A stretch of 64,000 nucleotides of DNA from Cohnella abietis (GTDB lineage: Bacteria; Bacillota; Bacilli; Paenibacillales; Paenibacillaceae): assembly GCF_004295585.1 (NCBI RefSeq), contig NZ_AP019400.1, positions 3,694,001 to 3,758,000 on the forward strand. The letters are read 5' to 3'. Positions 26,015 through 35,120 of the stretch are shown here, in pieces; positions within the stretch are counted from its first letter, which is position 1, and every line of letters begins with the position of its first letter. The position numbers and the translations under genes are program-made. The notes below the pieces were generated by a model. It made no database searches. It was not told the origin of the DNA and saw only the letters and a list, made by a program, of their open reading frames with translations.

Positions 26015-26758
26015 TCAGTCTCTAATGGTAGTGCTTTTGACCAATTGCATTGTTCCATTTTTGAAATCAGGTTTGAATACGAGCTTCTTCTGTTCATCGT
26101 TTCCAGCAGCTAGTCCTTGCACAACCTCTAATTGATTATTAATTATTATCAACTCACTATTCGGTGCATAACTAAAGGATTCGGATGTTCCATCACCAGT
26201 CTTAAACTTAAACGGGATTGCCACTTTATCTTTTATCCCGATCATATAAAAACTTACACCATGACAGTCTGTGTATTGAGGTGCGATAATAACAACCTGA
26301 AAGGCGTCAAAGTTAAGCACTGGAAGCTCAATTTGTTTGTTCTCAGGAACGATGAAAGTATTAATTTCAGGTAGCTTAATTAGTCTCTTTTTTCCATCAC
26401 TGGATTTAAAGAATACATCATAATCTGCTTTGATCGAATAATCTTCTGCCGTACCATAGCAGCTTGGGGCCCCTAAATTTTCTACTGTCTCAGCGGATCT
26501 GGGAGTCACTAATACTTCACCGCTTTTCACTGACCCAATTGCTCTTACCTCCAGCTGAGTCGAACTAGATGCGGATGGCGCCGTAGACGGTTCCGAAGCG
26601 GATGCTGATGTTGGGGTGGGTAGTGAAGACGCTATGGGTGTTATTGTTGCTGGTGGTGATGACTCAGAAGTCATCAAAGTTGCAGGCGGTGTATTTGAAT
26701 CGCAACCACTCAGCATTAGCATTACTGACAGGATAAGCATGCAGATTAATTGCCGCAT
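26015..26758 (-). CDS. Lipoprotein of unknown function
   Basis: A 247-residue protein with signal peptide MRQLICMLILSVMLMLSGC (lipid Cys19), then a Ser/Thr/Pro-rich linker of about 50 residues, and a mature domain of about 175 residues. Two cysteines ('APSCYGTAEDY', 'QYTDCHGVSFY') may form a disulfide. I do not recognise the domain. It stands alone between a palindrome and a decayed fragment, and no regulatory signal is obvious. Confidence 0.65.
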   Translation of the reverse strand: MRQLICMLILSVMLMLSGCDSNTPPATLMTSESSPPATITPIASSLPTPTSASASEPSTAPSASSSTQLEVRAIGSVKSGEVLVTPRSAETVENLGAPSCYGTAEDYSIKADYDVFFKSSDGKKRLIKLPEINTFIVPENKQIELPVLNFDAFQVVIIAPQYTDCHGVSFYMIGIKDKVAIPFKFKTGDGTSESFSYAPNSELIIINNQLEVVQGLAAGNDEQKKLVFKPDFKNGTMQLVKSTTIRD

Positions 26759-26847
26759 AATCCTAATCTCACTCCGATCGTAATTTTATCAGTTACACAT
26801 TCTCAGTGGCACGCCCAGTTGATTTTACCGGAAGCGGAAGAATGCCT

Positions 26848-27020
26848 TCACATTGGTTTATTAATTCTTCTCATAAAATTCGTCATTTCGCTTACTTTAT
26901 TGAAATCCCATTTAGTATAGAATTCTACTTTGTCACCCGAAAAATATAACTCTACTCTTTCAATTTCATTAATTTGAGGATGGTTAACTATGCCTTCAAA
27001 ATATGGTGTTCGGCAAATTT
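26848..27020 (-). pseudogene. Fragment of an unidentified protein gene
   Basis: The minus strand encodes 'FEGIVNHPQINEIERVELYF' and then 'SGDKVEFYTKWDFNKVSEMT', ending at a TGA at 26848. No start codon with a ribosome binding site is found, and a frameshift is suspected just upstream. Codon use and the amphipathic pattern suggest former coding sequence; the family is unknown. Nothing else is seen in 26759-27053. Confidence 0.3.
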
Positions 27021-27053
27021 TCCTTCTTTTCTGAAATTACTTTTAGCCGTTCA

Positions 27054-27452
27054 TTACTTTACTCTTGGTATCAAAAATGCTTTTTCTGTCTTTTCGAAGC
27101 CAATACGTGGGTAATACTCCATTGCAGTCGGTGCAGAGAGCAATAATAAAGAAACCTCTTCTCCTAAGTGTTCCCGTAAGCGATTAACAAGTTCTTTTCC
27201 GATACCTGTCTTCTGATATTCCTTACATACTGATAAATCTGATAAATAACAACAATATGAGAAATCAGTAATCGCTCTTGCAATGCCTACTAGCCTAACC
27301 CCATCCCAAGCAGAAATGTTAACATCGGCATTATCAATCATTTTTTGAATACGTTCAAGGTCATCCGCAGGACGTTTAATTCCAGAGCTTTTAAAAACCT
27401 CCGAAACATCTTTAGAACAAAGCGAAGCATTGATTTTATACTCAATTGCCAT
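27054..27452 (-). CDS. GNAT N-acetyltransferase
   Basis: A 132-residue GNAT enzyme. The acetyl-CoA site is 'VCKEYQKTGIGKELVNRLREH' and the C-terminal half has 'LSAPTAMEYYPRIGFEKTEKAF', a form seen in small YhbS/PhnO-like acetyltransferases. GAGAGG precedes ATG 27452 by 7 bases; the frame opens at 27467 with TTG. Substrate unknown. It stands divergent to the VOC gene. Confidence 0.75.
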   Translation of the reverse strand: MAIEYKINASLCSKDVSEVFKSSGIKRPADDLERIQKMIDNADVNISAWDGVRLVGIARAITDFSYCCYLSDLSVCKEYQKTGIGKELVNRLREHLGEEVSLLLLSAPTAMEYYPRIGFEKTEKAFLIPRVK

Positions 27453-27642
27453 ATGTACACCTCTCAAGTGAATTCTTTCTTTTAATAATATACATAAAAT
27501 GGAATGAGTAAAAGGACCAATTCGGGTAATTTTCGTTGGTCCATTTCTTTAATTACTATTTCCCTCTTCTCCTTGTTAGCGTAAGTCACCCCTTTGTTGT
27601 ATGTTTAATGCATCGGAAAAAAACTGACGAGGAGGATGTTAA

Positions 27643-27993
27643 GTGAGAATTAAGGAATCCGGCATTATTGTATTTATGGAAAATTATGAGTCATCTTTAG
27701 AATTTTATGTGAATCAATTAGGATTTCAGATACGTGAACAAAAGGAAGATCTTTCAATTCTTTATTTTGGAAATAGCTACTTAATGATAGAAAAGAATGG
27801 TGTTTCATCTCCCGCACCTAAAAAGAGAGATCAGAACCCAACGGTACTAAGACTAGATCTATTGGATTTTGATGATTCCGTCAAGGCACTTCAAGATCGT
27901 GGCGTTTTAGTAGATGTTCATGTATTGGATTGGGGAACGATTGCAGCAATAATTGATCCTGAGGGTAATAGAATTGAATTAAAAAAAAGCTGA
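27643..27993 (+). CDS. VOC-family (glyoxalase/bleomycin-resistance-like) protein
   Basis: A 116-residue single VOC module pair with the beta-alpha-beta-beta-beta pattern. Visible pieces are 'SLEFYVNQLGFQIREQ' and 'IAAIIDPEGNRIELKK', the C-terminal Glu being a usual metal ligand. Such proteins are dioxygenases, lyases or drug-binding proteins. Start is GTG at 27643 with GAGGAGGA. It shares a strong bidirectional terminator with the convergent aldo/keto reductase gene. Confidence 0.75.
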   Translation: MRIKESGIIVFMENYESSLEFYVNQLGFQIREQKEDLSILYFGNSYLMIEKNGVSSPAPKKRDQNPTVLRLDLLDFDDSVKALQDRGVLVDVHVLDWGTIAAIIDPEGNRIELKKS

Positions 27994-28079
27994 ATAATTT
28001 GATGTTACGCTTAGTAGACCGAGTTGAGGAAGCTTTGGATATGCGATAACTGGGTTCTAAGAGAATTCTTGCACATGAT

Positions 28080-28121
28080 AAAAATGCAGCCACTTCGATA
28101 CCGAAGATAGCTGCATTTTTT
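28080..28121. terminator. Bidirectional rho-independent terminator
   Basis: AAAAATGCAGC pairs with GCTGCATTTTT, with an inner CTTCG/CGAAG stem. T runs flank it on both strands. It ends the VOC gene (+) and the aldo/keto reductase gene (-). Confidence 0.9.
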
Positions 28122-28163
28122 ATTAATACTGATCAAACTGATCGATTTCGCAAAACCTCTCGG

Positions 28164-28967
28164 TTAGTTTGATAGAGCTGCATAATCTTCCTCGCTTAGT
28201 TCGAGAGTGGCGGCACGCAGATTGTCTTCCAAATGAGCAGGAGACAGTGTCCCGGGAATTGGTAAAATTATAGGTGAGCGCTGGAGTAGCCACTTTAATG
28301 CCACCTGCCGGGTTGGAACATTCAATTTGCTGGCTATATTTGCTACCCGTTGTTCTACCTTGGCAGTATCGCCAAACAAGCCACCTAAAGGAAACCAAGG
28401 AATGAAGACAATCTGGTGCTGGGTACAAAAGTCCACAAGCGCTTCATGCTTGCGATTGATCACATTGTATTCGTTCTGGACGCTTACAATCGGTACTACT
28501 TGCATGGCCTGTTGAAGCTGCTCAACCGTTACCTCAGACAAGCCGATGTGCTTAATTAACCCTTCATCTTGGAAGCTTTTAAGCGCCTGCATCGTTACTT
28601 CCAATGGAATATCGGCATCTACACGATGGAGTTGATAAAGGTCAATTTGGTCTTTTTTGAGGCTCTTCAAACTTTGTTCCAACTCGCGTCGTAATTGTTG
28701 AGGGCTAGCGTCCGTCGCACCACCTTTGGTGGCCACAACTAGACCGGTGTCGTATGGCGCAAGTGCGTTGCCAATGCCCTCCTCGCTCTCTCCGTAGTAA
28801 TGAGCTGTGTCAATAAAGTTAATGCCGAGCTCTAGTGCTCGTTTAAGCAAATTGTGTGCATCCGTTATGTTGGTGATACGGTTAGTCCCTAAGCCGATTC
28901 GGTTGACGGTCAGATCACCTAGTGCAATGGTACCCGCCTGCGCCGCAGAAATAGTTTCCGACATCAT
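28164..28967 (-). CDS. Aldo/keto reductase
   Basis: About 267 residues of a TIM-barrel NADP(H) oxidoreductase. Catalytic Asp-Tyr in 'NFIDTAHYYGESEEGIG', Lys in 'VVATKGG', His in 'DLYQLHRVD', and NADP loop 'WLLQRSPIILPIPGTLSPAHLEDN'. The class is the YdhF/AKR11-like group. An AGGAG precedes two adjacent ATG codons at 28967 and 28964, and either could be the start. It follows the FMN reductase gene by 20 bases, so they probably form a two-gene operon under the divergent TetR regulator. Confidence 0.85.
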   Translation of the reverse strand: MMSETISAAQAGTIALGDLTVNRIGLGTNRITNITDAHNLLKRALELGINFIDTAHYYGESEEGIGNALAPYDTGLVVATKGGATDASPQQLRRELEQSLKSLKKDQIDLYQLHRVDADIPLEVTMQALKSFQDEGLIKHIGLSEVTVEQLQQAMQVVPIVSVQNEYNVINRKHEALVDFCTQHQIVFIPWFPLGGLFGDTAKVEQRVANIASKLNVPTRQVALKWLLQRSPIILPIPGTLSPAHLEDNLRAATLELSEEDYAALSN

Positions 28968-28987
28968 TCCCACTCCTATATTTGAGT

Positions 28988-29530
28988 TTATCGATTATTA
29001 TGATTAAACCACTTCAGGAAATTATCCACCACAGAATCCAAAAATTGAATCGTCGGTTCGTGAGTTAAATTGCCCGCTTCATCGAATTTTTCATGCACGG
29101 CCCCTACATAGACTTCATTTCCAGGAAGAAGCGGAGATGAAAGACCAAAGGAGAACAAAATTTCTCGCAAATGCAATTGTGCTTTAACCGTTCCTAAAGT
29201 CCCCATAGAGGCCCCGACGATCCATGATGGCTTGCCATTCACCACTCTGTCCACGCGGGATAACCAATCAATGGCATTCCCTAGCACACCTGGAATCGTA
29301 CCGTTATATTCAGGCGTCACCCACAATACTGCATCAGCATCGGCCACTTGGCTTTTGAATTTCAGGACTTCTTCGGGAGGATTATTCTCAATATCTTGGT
29401 CGTAAAATGGCAGTCTAAGACTTAAGATTTCAAGATCAAACTTTTCGCTGTAACGCTTCTTGATAAATTGAGCAAGCTTTAGGTTATAAGAATCTTTACG
29501 GATACTTCCTACAATAGCAGCAACTTTCAT
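28988..29530 (-). CDS. NADPH-dependent FMN reductase
   Basis: A 180-residue flavodoxin-fold quinone/azo-type reductase with FMN loop 'VGSIRKDSYNLKLA' and 'WVTPEYNGTIPGVLGNAIDWLSR', the hallmark of this family (AzoR/YieF/ChrR type). It reduces quinones, azo dyes or metals with NADPH. CGGAGG precedes the ATG. First gene of a two-gene operon with the aldo/keto reductase, divergent to a TetR regulator, which suggests induction by an electrophile or quinone. Confidence 0.85.
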   Translation of the reverse strand: MKVAAIVGSIRKDSYNLKLAQFIKKRYSEKFDLEILSLRLPFYDQDIENNPPEEVLKFKSQVADADAVLWVTPEYNGTIPGVLGNAIDWLSRVDRVVNGKPSWIVGASMGTLGTVKAQLHLREILFSFGLSSPLLPGNEVYVGAVHEKFDEAGNLTHEPTIQFLDSVVDNFLKWFNHNNR

Positions 29531-29845
29531 AATTACCTCCGTTAGTTACGATGATGTATTTTCAACGTGATTCAATGCCGAATTCAAATTGGTTTTCCAA
29601 TAAAACACATCAGGCTAATCAGTTCAGACCAAACCTTAATTTTTCTTCTCCTCTCTATTTTGACCGCACGTTGGATTGTTCACTTACACAAAATATGAAC
29701 ATCGGTTGAATAATCAACATGTATCTATTAAAATTATAAATGCGCACCGAACAAACTCAATGGTTAATATTCGACTGTATGTTTATTAATCAACAAAGGA
29801 ATGAAGTTTGTTAATTAAAGGTTTACAATTGGAGTGATTAAACGC
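29531..29845. promoter_or_regulatory. Divergent region between FMN reductase and TetR genes
   Basis: A 315-base non-coding stretch. GGTTAATA (near 29762) and TATTAATC (near 29784) form an inverted pair, and GATTGTTCA/ATGAACATC (near 29675-29703) form another. Either could be the TetR operator; neither is compelling. Confidence 0.35.
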
Positions 29846-30415
29846 ATGGCCAAAGTGGATAGAAGAATACCAAAAACTAAGGATGCCATCCATAAAGCCC
29901 TTGTTGAATTAATGACTGAAAAGGATTTCGACAACATTACGATCAATGACATTTCAGAAAGAGCCAATATTAACAGAGGAACTCTATATCTTCACTACTC
30001 GGATAAATATGATCTACTGAACAAAACCATAGAATATCATTTAGGTAACATGTTGCATCTCTGTGTTGTAGCAAATCCAGAGAACGAGGGATTAGATGTG
30101 CTACAATCTCTTCTTCCCGTGTTTCAATACTTTGATGAAAACTTTTTATTTTATTCCTCAATGCTGACCAACAAAGGCGTGACTTGCTTTCATGATCAAT
30201 TGATGCAAGTAATCATTAATAAATTATACGAGAGAATGGAAAAGGGAGTAATGAACCAAGAATTTGATAGGGAAGTTCTTGTTCAATTTATGGCTTCTGC
30301 TTATGTAGGCGCCGTGGAATGGTGGATTAAAAATAATAGACCCAATCCCCCCGAATTTATGGCCCAGCAAGTAAAAAATATTTTTGAAAGCAGCCATCTT
30401 TTTAGCCATAACTGA
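29846..30415 (+). CDS. TetR-family repressor
   Basis: About 189 residues. The N-terminal HTH reads 'KALVELMTEKDFDNITINDI' followed by 'SERANINRGTLYLHYSDKYDLL', which is standard for TetR. The ligand domain has a C-terminal 'VQFMASAYVGAVEWWIKNN', as in regulators of reductase operons (YxaF/DhaR-like). GTG 29834 and ATG 29846 are both possible starts; GGAG lies 11 bases before the ATG. It likely controls the divergent FMN reductase/aldo-keto reductase operon. Confidence 0.85.
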   Translation: MAKVDRRIPKTKDAIHKALVELMTEKDFDNITINDISERANINRGTLYLHYSDKYDLLNKTIEYHLGNMLHLCVVANPENEGLDVLQSLLPVFQYFDENFLFYSSMLTNKGVTCFHDQLMQVIINKLYERMEKGVMNQEFDREVLVQFMASAYVGAVEWWIKNNRPNPPEFMAQQVKNIFESSHLFSHN

Positions 30416-30441
30416 GGTGGCTATAGCATTTGTGCTAAGAT

Positions 30442-30479
30442 TTAAGAGCTCCACTTATTAAATAAGATGGGGCTCTTAA
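30442..30479 (+). terminator. Stem-loop after the TetR gene
   Basis: TTAAGAGC and GCTCTTAA pair around an inner imperfect stem, 27 bases after the TetR stop. Only a weak T tract follows. Confidence 0.6.
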
Positions 30480-30919
30480 TAAATGCAACTATTCGCTATT
30501 CTCAAATTAATCAACAAGTTACCACTTCTTCATTCTGAAACGCCCCCCACCCCTTTCTTCCTTCAAATCGAATAAACATCATCCATTAGCCGGAGTCTCG
30601 GCGACTAATCCAACGCAATCCAGAGATATATGAAAATGAACATACGAGCGCTAAAAATCTGACATATGCTTCCGCTAAATGCAAGTTTATAGTAGCGATG
30701 TACATAATGTATGCGCTCTCATAACCGACTCTCTTTAAGCATAACCGTCTGAGTTTTGCCTTTTTTTATATATAATCCGCAATGCTTAATATAGTCGATA
30801 GGATACAAGATAACTTTTCTAGGGGGTGATGTGTATCGTCGATGACAAGACTTAAGTTGCTCGTAACAATTAAGTAGACATGGTTTCAAAAAATCGTGTT
30901 ACAGAGGAGAGCGTTGCGT
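30480..30919 (+). promoter_or_regulatory. Upstream region of the cohesin/dockerin genes
   Basis: A non-coding region of about 440 bases. TGTATGCGCTCTCA at 30708-30721 differs from the cre consensus at two positions and may bind CcpA weakly. A T-rich tract and TATAAT near 30773 are visible, but without a good -35. No riboswitch-like conserved core was recognised. Confidence 0.35.
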
Positions 30920-33253
30920 GTGGAACTGATTAAAAATCCTAGAAGAGTTGGAATATTTGCGTTTTTTGTTGCACTTGGCTTCATTCTGAGTATGTTGATG
31001 GCCAAGCAAGCTTCAGCAGCGGAAGAGGAATTTCAGATCGGCGTATTTTGGGTGCCGCCTGCTGCTTATACCAACGAAACTCATTACGATTACCTCAAGG
31101 AAGGACATGTAAACTGGATTGTTAATGTCGCTTCCACGGATTTGGACACGGTAGAAGTCAACAAAAGGATGCTCGAATTAGCGGCTGAAAGAGGCATGAA
31201 GGCTGTAGTTGCAGATTCTAGATTCGATAGAGTATATGAAAATAAAGCTACGGATGCTGAAATTGCTGCAATAGTGAACGACTATAAAGGTCTTCCTGGT
31301 TTGGGCGGTTATTACGTAATGGACGAACCCGAATTTAAAAATATCTCTTACGCCGGTCATGCTTATCAGCAATTTTTACAAAATGACCCGGATTCAATAC
31401 CGTATTTAAATTTGTTGCCGTATGTTTGGAATAAGCCGGAATATGAACAGTACGTGGATGACATCATCGCAGCAACACCCGATCTGAAATACTTAACGTT
31501 CGATAATTATCCGTTCAGAACCAATGGGACGACCAATTTTGACATCTTAGACGACTATTATACAAACTTAAAAATTATTAGGGACAAGGGTTTGGCGAAT
31601 AATGTGAAAACAGGCGCCTATATTCAAGCAGCTGGCTATTTTGATATGAGGCGTCCGGTTGGTGACGAATTAAGGTATAACGTATTTACATCACTTGCTT
31701 ATGGGATGAAAGCTCTTTATTGGTTCCCGTATTGGCATCCGGGCGTACCTTTCCAAGGTGCAATCATTAATACAGATGGAACAAAGACGGATCTGTATGA
31801 GCCATTCCAAAACTTGAATGCACAAATTGAAAAGTTGGGCCCCACTTTAATGAAATTGAACTCAATTGACGTGTTTCACTCAGGAGTGATGGCTGCTGGA
31901 ACGAAAGCTGTTCCTTCCGACTTTTTCTGGAAGCCTGAGAATTCCAGCGATAACGTGATCATCTCCTATTTCACAGATGCAAACGGCAGGAAATATATTA
32001 TGGCAGTTAATAGAGACTATGCGAATACAACAGCTCTCTCTTTCCATGTCAATTCAAACCCCACAACGATTAAGGAAATTTCCAAAACGACAGGCTTAGA
32101 GGTATATACAAATTATAATGCGTCAACAGGCGTGATTTCGGCAGACTTTGCTCCCGGCGAGGGACGGCTTTATGCTTTGCCAACGGAAGGCATGGGTGAG
32201 CTATTAACAAATCCGGGCTTTGAAGATGGTTTGACGGGATGGACAATGTACAATCCAAGCACGCTTACACCTGTAACTGAGCCTGTAAACTCAGGTTCTA
32301 ATGCGCTCAAAATAAGTGCAAGGAGCATGAACTATACGGGTGCGATGCAGGATATCAAATCCATATTGTTGAGTAACGGACAAGGAACCTACGATTTCGG
32401 GGTCATGCTGCGTACGGAATCGGAAGAAACGCAAACCTTCTATGCAAATATATTTATTAATGATAGTACAGGTGATCATTATTATAATGGATCATTTGTA
32501 AAGGCTGATAACGGAGGATGGGTGCTTTCATCCGGCTCGGCTTACCTTACTTGGACAGGTAAGCTGAATTATGCGCGGATCTACACAGAATCGGAATCGG
32601 GAATCGGCAATTATTATGTTGATGATTTCAGTCTGAAGAAACCGGATCAATCGACAAAATTCAAAAGCACTTTAACGGCTAATATGAGCTCTATTACGTC
32701 CGGGACGGAATTTAAAGTGAATTTGGGATTGAGCGACAATACCCATCCCGTTTACGCACAGGACATCACTTTGAATTATAATCCCAACGTCATGGAGTTC
32801 GTATCTGCTAAGTCCATTATTGAAGGTGTCTCCGTTGTCGAGATTGTTAAGGGACCCGCCGGAAAGCTTCGGTTAATTATTGCCAGCGGAGGTCCGGATT
32901 ACGCGGTTACAGGTAACACGCCTATCATTGAGCTTACCTTTAAATCCAAAAAGGTTTCGCAGACAACAAGCAGCCTAATCTCGATTTCAAACGCTGTGGT
33001 AGGCGACGCTAGAGGAAATGAATATCAAGCAGTTGCTTCTTCCGTTCCCGTTGAAGTCATGAAAGGCGCTGGCCCGGAAGATATAAACGAGGATGGCAAA
33101 ATATCGATTGGCGATCTTGCCATTGTATCGGCTCATTACGGTAAAAACAGTAATAGTCCCGATTGGCAAATTGCGAAGATAGCTGATGTTAACGGCGACG
33201 GTGTTATTGATATCCTTGATCTATCGGCGGTTGCCAAGAAAATCATCAATTAG
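30920..33253 (+). CDS. Secreted glycosidase-like protein with CBM-like, cohesin and dockerin modules
   Basis: A protein of 777 residues. Signal peptide: residues 1-34 (ending AKQASAA). A TIM-barrel-like domain spans about 35-425, with 'GGYYVMDEPEF' where E136 or E138 could be catalytic. A CBM4/9-like module begins at about 427 ('LLTNPGFEDGLTGWTMY'). A cohesin-like module spans about 583-716 ('AQDITLNYNPNVMEF'). A type I dockerin covers about 721-777 with two calcium loops, DINEDGKISIGDL and DVNGDGVIDILDL. Dockerins bind cohesins to build cellulosome-like complexes; finding both partners in one protein is unusual. The GTG at 30920 is 7-8 bases from AGAGGAGA; the frame is also open from a GTG at 30896. 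The substrate is probably a polysaccharide, not identified. Confidence 0.8.
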   Translation: MELIKNPRRVGIFAFFVALGFILSMLMAKQASAAEEEFQIGVFWVPPAAYTNETHYDYLKEGHVNWIVNVASTDLDTVEVNKRMLELAAERGMKAVVADSRFDRVYENKATDAEIAAIVNDYKGLPGLGGYYVMDEPEFKNISYAGHAYQQFLQNDPDSIPYLNLLPYVWNKPEYEQYVDDIIAATPDLKYLTFDNYPFRTNGTTNFDILDDYYTNLKIIRDKGLANNVKTGAYIQAAGYFDMRRPVGDELRYNVFTSLAYGMKALYWFPYWHPGVPFQGAIINTDGTKTDLYEPFQNLNAQIEKLGPTLMKLNSIDVFHSGVMAAGTKAVPSDFFWKPENSSDNVIISYFTDANGRKYIMAVNRDYANTTALSFHVNSNPTTIKEISKTTGLEVYTNYNASTGVISADFAPGEGRLYALPTEGMGELLTNPGFEDGLTGWTMYNPSTLTPVTEPVNSGSNALKISARSMNYTGAMQDIKSILLSNGQGTYDFGVMLRTESEETQTFYANIFINDSTGDHYYNGSFVKADNGGWVLSSGSAYLTWTGKLNYARIYTESESGIGNYYVDDFSLKKPDQSTKFKSTLTANMSSITSGTEFKVNLGLSDNTHPVYAQDITLNYNPNVMEFVSAKSIIEGVSVVEIVKGPAGKLRLIIASGGPDYAVTGNTPIIELTFKSKKVSQTTSSLISISNAVVGDARGNEYQAVASSVPVEVMKGAGPEDINEDGKISIGDLAIVSAHYGKNSNSPDWQIAKIADVNGDGVIDILDLSAVAKKIIN

Positions 33254-33263
33254 AATGAACATT

Positions 33264-33282
33264 GAGGGGGGCTCCCCCCCTC
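33264..33282 (+). terminator. GC-rich stem-loop between enzyme and scaffold genes
   Basis: GAGGGGGG pairs with CCCCCCTC around a two- to three-base loop, 11 bases after the stop. No long T run follows, so it may be a partial terminator or stabiliser within an operon. Confidence 0.55.
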
Positions 33283-33364
33283 TCTGTATTATGGCAAACA
33301 TGCTCCTTACAAACTCTCGGATAACGTTTGCTCCAAAACGTGCATCCATAGAAAGGAAGTCATT

Positions 33365-34999
33365 ATGAAACGTAAATTACTCACTCTCCTAATCATATCT
33401 TTGCTTGGTTTAACCCTGGCATTTCCCTCGGGCGCGAGTGCGGAGAACGCAATCTCATTCCTGATAACTGCTCAAGGTGTAGCGGACGATAAAGTAATCG
33501 TGAACATGACGGTTAATAATGCAAAAGATTTATATGGCTATGAAGCACGATTTACGTTTGACCCTACTCACCTTGAATTGGTAGAGGCTAAGTCCAATCT
33601 CAGCGGTTTTTCCATATCCCCGAAGATCGAACAAAACGAAATCGTCATCGCTCATACCAAAATGGGTAATGTTGACGGCGAAAGCGGAAATCTAATCATC
33701 GGCACTCTAGCTTTTAAGATAAAGAAACCCGGAACTTCCACCGTGACATGGAAATCGATTAAGGCAGTGGATCATAATTTAGGTCATCAAACTTATTCCT
33801 TAGATAAAAGCGTTTCCGCTGGTTCGACGAACGTCGGAACGCCCAATAGTAATCCAGGTATCGGAAATGTCGATAACAACAATCTGTATTCTGTAACCGT
33901 GAGCGAGGAAAACTTGAAAAATGCCAAAGACGGTAAAGTCGTCATTGATATCGCGGACGGAACAAGAAACGTTCTATTCCCTGCGAAAGCGGCTCGGATC
34001 ATCGGTAACAACAAGCTCGAATTGAAGTTTAAGGACTTATCCGTAATCATTCCTGCAGAAGTACTGAAAGAGGTGCAGGATATGGTGTCCTCCGATGAGT
34101 TGGAGGATGCGAAAATTTCCTTTAACTGCATTAAAGCTTCTGCGGATGAAAAGAATGGTTTATTGACTAATGCGTCGAACAAGGCGAAGGCAAAAATCAC
34201 AGCTGGCGGAGACATTATTGAATTTAGCTTATCCGTCCTGACGAAGAAAGGCGAAGAACGAAAGCTGACTAAATTTAATAAGCAAATTATAGTTAAGCTT
34301 AAAATTAGCCCTAATGCACAAAAGGAATTGCTTGGCATCTACTTTATCTCCGATGCTGGCGAGCTTGAATACGTAGGTGGCGTGATCGAAGGCGAATATA
34401 TGACTGCGGAAGTCGGTCATTTCAGTAAATATGCTGTTCTGGAGTATGATAAATCTTTTGCGGATGTTGCCGATTCGCACTGGGCGGCACATGCAATTAA
34501 AGTACTAGTTGCAAAGCATGTCGTATATGGAGCAAATCATACCCAATTCCTTCCCAACGCAAATATAACACGCGCTGAATTTGCTGCAATTGTTGTTCGT
34601 GCTCTTGGACTAAAAGCAACAGGAAAATCATCATTCACCGATGTGAATGACAAAGCATGGTACGCAACAATAGTGACCTCAGCAGAAGAGACTGGAATCA
34701 TAAAGGGGCGTAGCAAATCTCTTTTTGCTCCCAACGAAACGATTACCCGTGAAGAAATGGCATCAATCATTGTTCGCGCTTATGAATATAAGACTGGAAT
34801 CAAAGCAAAGGCAACGGCTGCGCAGAACGAACCTTTTACCGATGCGAAAGAAATCTCTGCGTGGGCTCGAGACGATGTGAACGCTGCGTTCACGCTTGGT
34901 ATCATTTCAGGGCGCGGAGATGGACGGTTTACACCGAAAGTACTATCAACACGTGCTGATTCCTCACAAATTATCGTTAACCTACTTAAAAATCTATAG
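33365..34999 (+). CDS. Cohesin-domain S-layer (SLH) protein, candidate anchoring scaffold
   Basis: A 544-residue surface protein. Signal peptide 1-26; cohesin-like module at about 28-148 ('NNAKDLYGYEARFTFDPTHL', 'GTLAFKIKKPGTSTV'). A less conserved region spans about 170-360. Three SLH repeats lie at about 365-407, 424-467 and 490-535 ('NITRAEFAAIVVRALG', 'TITREEMASIIVRAY', 'STRADSSQIIVNLL'), which bind the cell wall polymer. It starts at 33365 behind AAAGGAAGT. It is next to the dockerin-bearing enzyme, so it could hold that enzyme on the surface; whether this cohesin and that dockerin actually recognise each other is inference. Confidence 0.8.
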   Translation: MKRKLLTLLIISLLGLTLAFPSGASAENAISFLITAQGVADDKVIVNMTVNNAKDLYGYEARFTFDPTHLELVEAKSNLSGFSISPKIEQNEIVIAHTKMGNVDGESGNLIIGTLAFKIKKPGTSTVTWKSIKAVDHNLGHQTYSLDKSVSAGSTNVGTPNSNPGIGNVDNNNLYSVTVSEENLKNAKDGKVVIDIADGTRNVLFPAKAARIIGNNKLELKFKDLSVIIPAEVLKEVQDMVSSDELEDAKISFNCIKASADEKNGLLTNASNKAKAKITAGGDIIEFSLSVLTKKGEERKLTKFNKQIIVKLKISPNAQKELLGIYFISDAGELEYVGGVIEGEYMTAEVGHFSKYAVLEYDKSFADVADSHWAAHAIKVLVAKHVVYGANHTQFLPNANITRAEFAAIVVRALGLKATGKSSFTDVNDKAWYATIVTSAEETGIIKGRSKSLFAPNETITREEMASIIVRAYEYKTGIKAKATAAQNEPFTDAKEISAWARDDVNAAFTLGIISGRGDGRFTPKVLSTRADSSQIIVNLLKNL

Positions 35000-35018
35000 T
35001 GGATTGCCAAACTCGAAA

Positions 35019-35059
35019 TAAAAAAGAAACCTTCAACTCGATGTTGAGGTTTCTTTTTA
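35019..35059. terminator. Bidirectional terminator
   Basis: GAAACCTTCAAC and GTTGAGGTTTC pair with one bulge, with A and T runs on either side. It serves the SLH gene (+) and the large minus-strand operon end (-). Confidence 0.85.
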
Positions 35060-35120
35060 TTTCAATTTCTGTTGGTCCTTTTGCTAATGCTTGCCTTCTT
35101 CCTTGCTTTGACAGGTACGT

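Noticed and set aside
30480..30919. Riboswitch upstream of the dockerin enzyme
   Set aside because: No conserved core of a known riboswitch class could be recognised.
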